Source: Davidsoniella eucalypti (lineage: Eukaryota; Ascomycota; Sordariomycetes; Microascales; Ceratocystidaceae). Taken from it: a stretch of DNA of 64,000 nt. Below the pieces are notes generated by a model, which was not told where the DNA came from, made no database searches, and was given only the letters and a program-made list of their open reading frames with translations. A program made the position numbers and the translations under genes. The stretch is from assembly GCA_004009845.1 (NCBI GenBank), contig RMBW01000056.1:62001-126000 (forward strand). The letters run 5' to 3'. This document shows, piece by piece, positions 59,381 through 64,000 of the stretch (position 1 is its first letter; each line of letters opens with the position of its first letter).

Positions 59381-61059
59381 ATGACTCAGTCACGATGGAC
59401 ATGGAGTGGACCACACATCGTAGCATTGCTATCGATGGCTTCTCAGGTAGTCGGTGAAGTCGACTATGCCGACAGTCTCTCATTGTACTATTCATTGGTA
59501 TGTCACAAGATACCAGTGCCAGTACTGTTGCCTATGAATGGCATTACTAACCACCAACTTACAAGGCTCCTTGTGCTCAAAGCGGCGTTTCAATCGCCAT
59601 CAACTACATGTCAGAATGTAGCACTGCCGCTGATGCTTCCGCAGTTCAAAGCTGTCTATGCTCGCAGTCAGACTACTCTGTTAGCCTTTACTCCATGATG
59701 TCCGATACAGTCCTCTTTAGCTGCGGGTCCTCGGCAACAGATGATGTAAATAGTGGGAGCATCGTGCTAAACGAGTATTGTACTACTACCGCAAGCTTTG
59801 CACTGCCGAAGATTGGCACTGGCCAGGGCATAGTGACGCAATATCCTCTCGACCTTCCCGCATATAGCAACTTGGGCCGCTGTGCGCGAAGCGTCTTTTC
59901 CGGCGTACAAGGACATTATGTGAGCACTCGCGCTATATCATACTATGGAATCTCTATAGAGAAAAGCACCGCGCGTTTACTAATATGTGTGATACTCAGA
60001 CTGCTAGCCTCTGTGCTACGGATGCTTCGGATGTAGCCCCTTGCATGTGTAGCAAGAACTCTAACTCGGCTGATATTAGCTCTTCTCTGGCATCGAGCAT
60101 ACGAGATGAATGCGATAGTTCAGATGATGTTACGTCGGTACAGGCAGTCTTTGCTGCCTTTTGTGGAATGGTGGACAACACGACATCGTTCCCAACGCCC
60201 TCGAACCCACCTGGTGATAGTAAGTAATGTTGTATGTATCTAACTTGACTGCTCTTCTAACATCACGACCTTCTCTCCACTAGTGACATACTACCTCTCC
60301 GCGATCCCTGCTCTAACGGAAGAAATCTCATGTGCCTCATCCGCTCTCACCGATGCCGTCTCAATTGTAGCGTCTCTACAATGCCCTGATGGACCACAGG
60401 CGGTAGCCTCCTGTCTTTGCATCAAGAACGGTATCTCGCGTGCTGCATCGTCCCTAATCCAATCTTCCGTGACATACGAATGCGGATCTTCTAGCAGTGT
60501 CGGCCTTAGCCAGGCTATGGGGCTATTCCAATCATACTGCAGTGCGGCACAGAACAAGATCGTTATCGAAGCGACACAGTCTATTGCTCAGACATATGCT
60601 ACTGGTGGTATAGCTGCTGGTGCTACTGCGACAGCCCCCGGAGCTAGTTCTACGGGCTCATCATCTGAGAATACCACGTCAGACGACAGTGGAAGCCGTA
60701 GAACTAATGTGGCAGCCATTGCAGGTGGAATAACTGGCGGAGTAGTAGCTGCCATCGCAATATTAGTGTTCTTCATGCTATGGCGGCGACGTAAACAGAA
60801 GAACCTGTTGGTAGACTCTACAGAGCCTATAAAGCCTGGAAATATCTCGATATCGCCATCTGGAACTCCGGAACTTTCTGGCGGTGCAAACACTCATGCT
60901 CATGAGGTTACTGCGGATTCGTCATGGACTCCTGAATTATCGAGTGATAGTAAATATCCACAGGTCCAAAACATGGCACCTGTGGAGTTGAGCAGTAACA
61001 TGTTTGTGGCAGAGCTAGATGGATCGAATCATGGGCTTACTAATAAGCATCAGAGGTAA
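59381..61059 (+). CDS. single-pass membrane protein with three six-cysteine modules
   Basis: Four exons, 59381–59497, 59566–59919, 60000–60219 and 60284–61059, give 488 residues; the introns of 68, 80 and 64 nt agree in phase. A secretion signal is likely within the first 28 residues (hydrophobic HIVALLSMASQVVG). The ectodomain has three repeats of a module with six cysteines including a central C-x-C: APC...SEC...SCLC...FSC...EYC, RC...LC...PCMC...DEC...AFC, and ISC...LQC...SCLC...YEC...SYC. Exon junctions fall near module borders. A Ser/Thr linker follows, then one membrane span (starting IAGGITGGVVAAIAILVFF) with an RRRKQKK stop-transfer, and a cytosolic tail of about 95 residues. I do not know the family by name. 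The spacing recalls but does not equal the eight-cysteine CFEM domain. A surface receptor or adhesin role is inference. Confidence 0.85.
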
Positions 61060-61701
61060 TCTATGTCCCGCGTAAAATACCGAAATATGCACTTGATTCA
61101 AGGCTATTACATATCTGTAGACTGTATGTGGCACAGATTTATGTATATACAATAGACGTTGTATGCTTAAACTATGTGTGGTCTTGACACAATGAGACAT
61201 CATGCACCAAAACAGAGCATTGCCTTTTTCAATTGGTTCATTCACATGTATGCTTGCTTCTATGCTGACATTGCCTATAGAGGGGCTCATCAGTCAGAAC
61301 TGCCTTTCTCGTCACAAAGATATCTGTTTTCCTCTTCTTCTCCCATCTTCTCCTGGAAGATACTGCAATCACAATTATCCAACCTAGAATCATGCCATAG
61401 CAACAACCTCACGAGAATCTTGCCCTATCGGTCTTGAGCAAAGATGTCTTGTGATGCCGAGATTAGAAGATAATCCATCCATTCCATACGTTGCTCTAAG
61501 TTATGTTTGGGGACCACCAAGCTCTGGCCCTTCATTTCCTTCAATTCTAGATCCTGGAAGATCACGAACGAAATTCTTCAAACTTGTGGTTCACTCATGA
61601 TGAAGACTCACAATACTATTGGTATATGAATAACTAAATATTGCAATTATCCATGACTATACTGCGCTAATGTATATAAAGGCCCCCGAGACATCACGAA
61701 A
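61060..61701. other. convergent 3' spacer
   Basis: Sequence between two convergent genes. Short frames exist on both strands without support. Around 61380–61600 there are a few coding-like words in the plus strand but no start or splice structure. Confidence 0.45.
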
Positions 61702-63054
61702 TCACTGTAATGCCTCGACAAAAGAGGAAAATTCCTCATCCGCCATCAAGCCCTCCCGCTCTTCGGGATTCAAACTAAACGCCAATGCCACATTTCCATT
61801 CTTATCACGGGGCATGACAAATCCAAGGCCTCTAGAGCCAGATATCTCGAGCATCCGAACTGCCAATGGCTCTGTACCCAAACCCATTGTGTGAGCAAGT
61901 AGTTCTCCCTTGACAAGCCAGCTAGAAATCAGCACGTCAACCTCATGGTCGTTTGGTACCAAAGATTTGATCGGCTTTGCCCCAGGCTGCTCCTGGATCT
62001 TGGCAAAAATCTTTAGATCAGTGGAAATTGATGGCATATCCTCAATCAGAGTAGTCCGGAGAATGCCAGCAACTTCACCCAAGGAGGCATTAACCAGCTC
62101 AGAGACTCTAGCTTCCGACTTCAGTAGAGCAATGCAATATCCAGCATGGTCTTCGGGAAGACCTACATGACGACGTGAGTTGACGGGTCGCTGGAAAATG
62201 GAGGTTTTGTTAGCTTGGCTCTTCCGAGAGATCTGAAGGCCACGCCAGAAAAGAGCCGAGATTGCATCATCAGTGGAAACATAAGGTACATGTTGTGGGC
62301 GTGTGGCCATGGCTCTTTGCTTGAGTTTCTCCAACTTCTCAGGCGTGATCAAGAAGTACTCCCAGCCAAGATTGGGTATCGGGGGCGCAATCGTGTAGTT
62401 GGGTATCATGCCTGGATAAGTTGGAATAGTGTTCCATCCCTCAGGAAGCTTGGTGTCTTTGGTGTTCACCATGTCACGCCGGGGTTTGTTTGCCAATTCG
62501 ACTTCTTCAGCTGATAGTTCCTGTCCCTCACAGAGACGAGAGTACATCCCCATGATGATGTTTGCTCCTGTGAGGTCAAACACGTTGTGGCTGAAAGTGG
62601 TGGTAAGCATGACACCACCCTCGATGAAGTTAAGCTGTATGGCCCAAACTATATCAGGAGAATCGAAGGACTCTTCATCTTCTGGGTGGCCTCGCAAGGG
62701 GAACCGGACAGCATGAAGCTTGGTGTCCAGCATATGCATGGGGAACTTCTTTGATTCAAACTCTTTGAAAGATGGGTGGGGAGTTGGACCAGTTGTAAAG
62801 TCCTTGATCTTCAGGGTTTGGCGGTTGCTTGACGAGATTGTGTACATGCCATGTTCATCTTCTGTGACGAGTCCAGAAATCCATGGAATCGCTTGACGTA
62901 GCTTTTCGCTGGCCTGTCCGTGGCTCAAGATAATGGTCTCCTTAACACTGGGCAAGAGGTTGGGAATCTTGAAGAAAGAACACATACTGATGTTTAAGTG
63001 CAGCCACTCCACTTGAGCAAAGTTATCTGGGTAGAAGGGAAGGTCGATAGTCAT
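61702..63054 (-). CDS. HxxxD acyltransferase-like protein (fungal BAHD/transferase family)
   Basis: A single exon encodes 450 residues from the ATG at 63054 (context ATCATGA). An in-frame ATG at 63111 would add 19 residues but has a poorer context. The key motif is HNVFD (His156-x3-Asp160) inside TTTFSHNVFDLTG, the active site of CoA-dependent O/N-acyltransferases of the BAHD type. The overall pattern, with DDAISALFWRGLQISRK in the middle and GSRGLGFVMPRDKNGNVALAFSL near the end, matches the ascomycete transferase family that includes trichothecene 3-O-acetyltransferase relatives. The plant BAHD DFGWG motif is absent, as is usual in this fungal branch. The acceptor is unknown. No other secondary-metabolism gene lies nearby, so a cluster role is not supported. 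Confidence 0.88.
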   Translation of the reverse strand: MTIDLPFYPDNFAQVEWLHLNISMCSFFKIPNLLPSVKETIILSHGQASEKLRQAIPWISGLVTEDEHGMYTISSSNRQTLKIKDFTTGPTPHPSFKEFESKKFPMHMLDTKLHAVRFPLRGHPEDEESFDSPDIVWAIQLNFIEGGVMLTTTFSHNVFDLTGANIIMGMYSRLCEGQELSAEEVELANKPRRDMVNTKDTKLPEGWNTIPTYPGMIPNYTIAPPIPNLGWEYFLITPEKLEKLKQRAMATRPQHVPYVSTDDAISALFWRGLQISRKSQANKTSIFQRPVNSRRHVGLPEDHAGYCIALLKSEARVSELVNASLGEVAGILRTTLIEDMPSISTDLKIFAKIQEQPGAKPIKSLVPNDHEVDVLISSWLVKGELLAHTMGLGTEPLAVRMLEISGSRGLGFVMPRDKNGNVALAFSLNPEEREGLMADEEFSSFVEALQ

Positions 63055-63111
63055 GATGAAAGAGTGTCTGTGCAGATTTGATACAAGTAAAAAAGATGAT
63101 ATATCGATCAT

Positions 63112-64000
63112 AAATCCTTAAATTCATAGAGACTATTCACTATACTTATACTTTTAGATTTGACTATTCCATGAACTTCAAAGTTCAAGAGATCTGGAGG
63201 ATCTAGTATGCAGACCTACTGTAGAAAATTATCCACCTATAGTCAGTTCTTAATACCAATCAGTAGAACTAACAACATCAGGAAGCATTTTTCAAATTCA
63301 AGATAAGAAGCATGTACCCGTTAATGACGTTGAACGTCACTATCACTGTCAATTGCTCGTCAACGTTATTGGTGCATTTTGATGTAAGAGTAAAGCCGAA
63401 GCTTGATAGTAATGCATATTTGAAACTTCCCTAGACTACTTGTGTATATGTACTTACAATTCTCTGTCATCTTGTAACTTAAAAAGTCTACATCATGAAC
63501 GTAATGGTAAACAATTATTCCATCAATTGTAAATCAAATCACCAAATATGACTGTGCGGTTCTAGACCGTAATTTCACATCGTTGGTAATATAGTTCTGT
63601 ATTCCATATTTTCAGCTAGCTCAGATATGCATGCTTACTTGAATGAAACCTTTTACCCTTTACCTGTAGTTCAAGTCGCCTCTTCCTTCTCTTCGCCACA
63701 GGTCTGCAGAATTCTCAATGCTGTTGTTATCGTTATCGTTTGTGATATTTTGCCATTCTAGATAATTTGCGCCAATTTTTCTTTCTTTCAGGTAATCGGT
63801 TATCATTGTTATAAATCGCCCTTATCAGCTTTCCTAGCATCCAGTCTAATCTGAGTGAATCTGCCTCTCTACCTAGTTTTGCTACCTCCTATATTTGTGT
63901 GTAACCCTCATTTGTGAATACTCATTATAACCCTCTAACATTTTATCTATATCTTGCTCCAATATTTTCAATCCAATCTGACTAGTTTCTACTATGTCTT
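63112..64000. other. intergenic region at window end
   Basis: The promoter side of the minus-strand acyltransferase gene. It is AT-rich to about 63650, then CT-rich to the window edge, which may be the leader of a gene beyond the window. No gene is seen inside. Confidence 0.45.

Noticed and set aside
61702..63111. Secondary-metabolite cluster around the acyltransferase
   Set aside because: No polyketide, peptide synthetase, terpene, P450 or regulator gene lies in the window near it; the neighbours are unrelated.
1..64000. CRISPR array, bacterial operons, phage or plasmid features
   Set aside because: The sequence is eukaryotic nuclear DNA with spliced genes. No regularly spaced repeats of CRISPR type were seen.

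Overview
The window is nuclear DNA of a filamentous ascomycete (Pezizomycotina). The evidence is short GT–AG introns (mostly 55–95 nt) with CTAAC-type branch sites, nuclear tRNA genes with anticodon-loop introns, pyrimidine-rich leaders, Ser/Thr-rich low-complexity proteins typical of moulds, and a decayed non-LTR retrotransposon. I cannot place it below that level from sequence alone. Gene density is low: about 13 convincing protein genes and 3 tRNA genes in 64 kb, with several AT-rich gene-poor stretches.

Layout. 1–4.3 kb holds no gene. 4.8–9.2 kb is a 1444-residue disordered protein with an N-myristoylation signal. 10.0–11.5 kb (minus) is a membrane-tethered lectin-like beta-propeller candidate. 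13.3 kb is tRNA-Gly(GCC) with an intron. 14.1–16.6 kb is a type II membrane phosphodiesterase/nucleotide pyrophosphatase. 17.3 kb is tRNA-Glu(CTC). 18.0–18.4 kb is a small secreted cysteine-rich protein. 18.4–20.1 kb (minus) looks like the relic of a larger gene. 20.9–22.8 kb (minus) is an amidohydrolase with a long Ser-rich N-terminal extension. 22.8–30.2 kb is almost empty. 30.2–31.1 kb is a Mid2-like single-pass mucin-type protein. 33.0–34.0 kb is a four-exon secreted protein. 34–38.9 kb has no convincing gene. 38.9–46.0 kb is a coiled-coil protein of more than 2300 residues. 46.7 kb is tRNA-Ser(GCT). Just upstream of that tRNA (46.87–49.31 kb) sit two LINE-derived insertions separated and bounded by three copies of one 13-bp sequence. 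51.3–53.4 kb is a membrane fatty-acid desaturase-family protein. 53.8–55.9 kb (minus) is the signal recognition particle receptor alpha subunit, divergent from 57.1–58.2 kb, a YIF1/Hrf1 ER–Golgi protein. 59.4–61.1 kb is a single-pass protein with three six-cysteine modules. 61.7–63.1 kb (minus) is an HxxxD acyltransferase-like protein.

The genes do not form a biosynthetic cluster or operon. Two are core secretory-pathway housekeeping genes (SRP receptor, YIF1) and share an intergenic promoter region. Several others encode surface or secreted proteins (lectin-like, Mid2-like, six-cysteine receptor-like, two small secreted proteins), so the window is rich in cell-envelope functions. The most distinctive feature is the double LINE insertion upstream of tRNA-Ser. 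It includes a 614-bp element that keeps a LINE-type 3' end, has an unrelated 5' body and carries its own short ORF.
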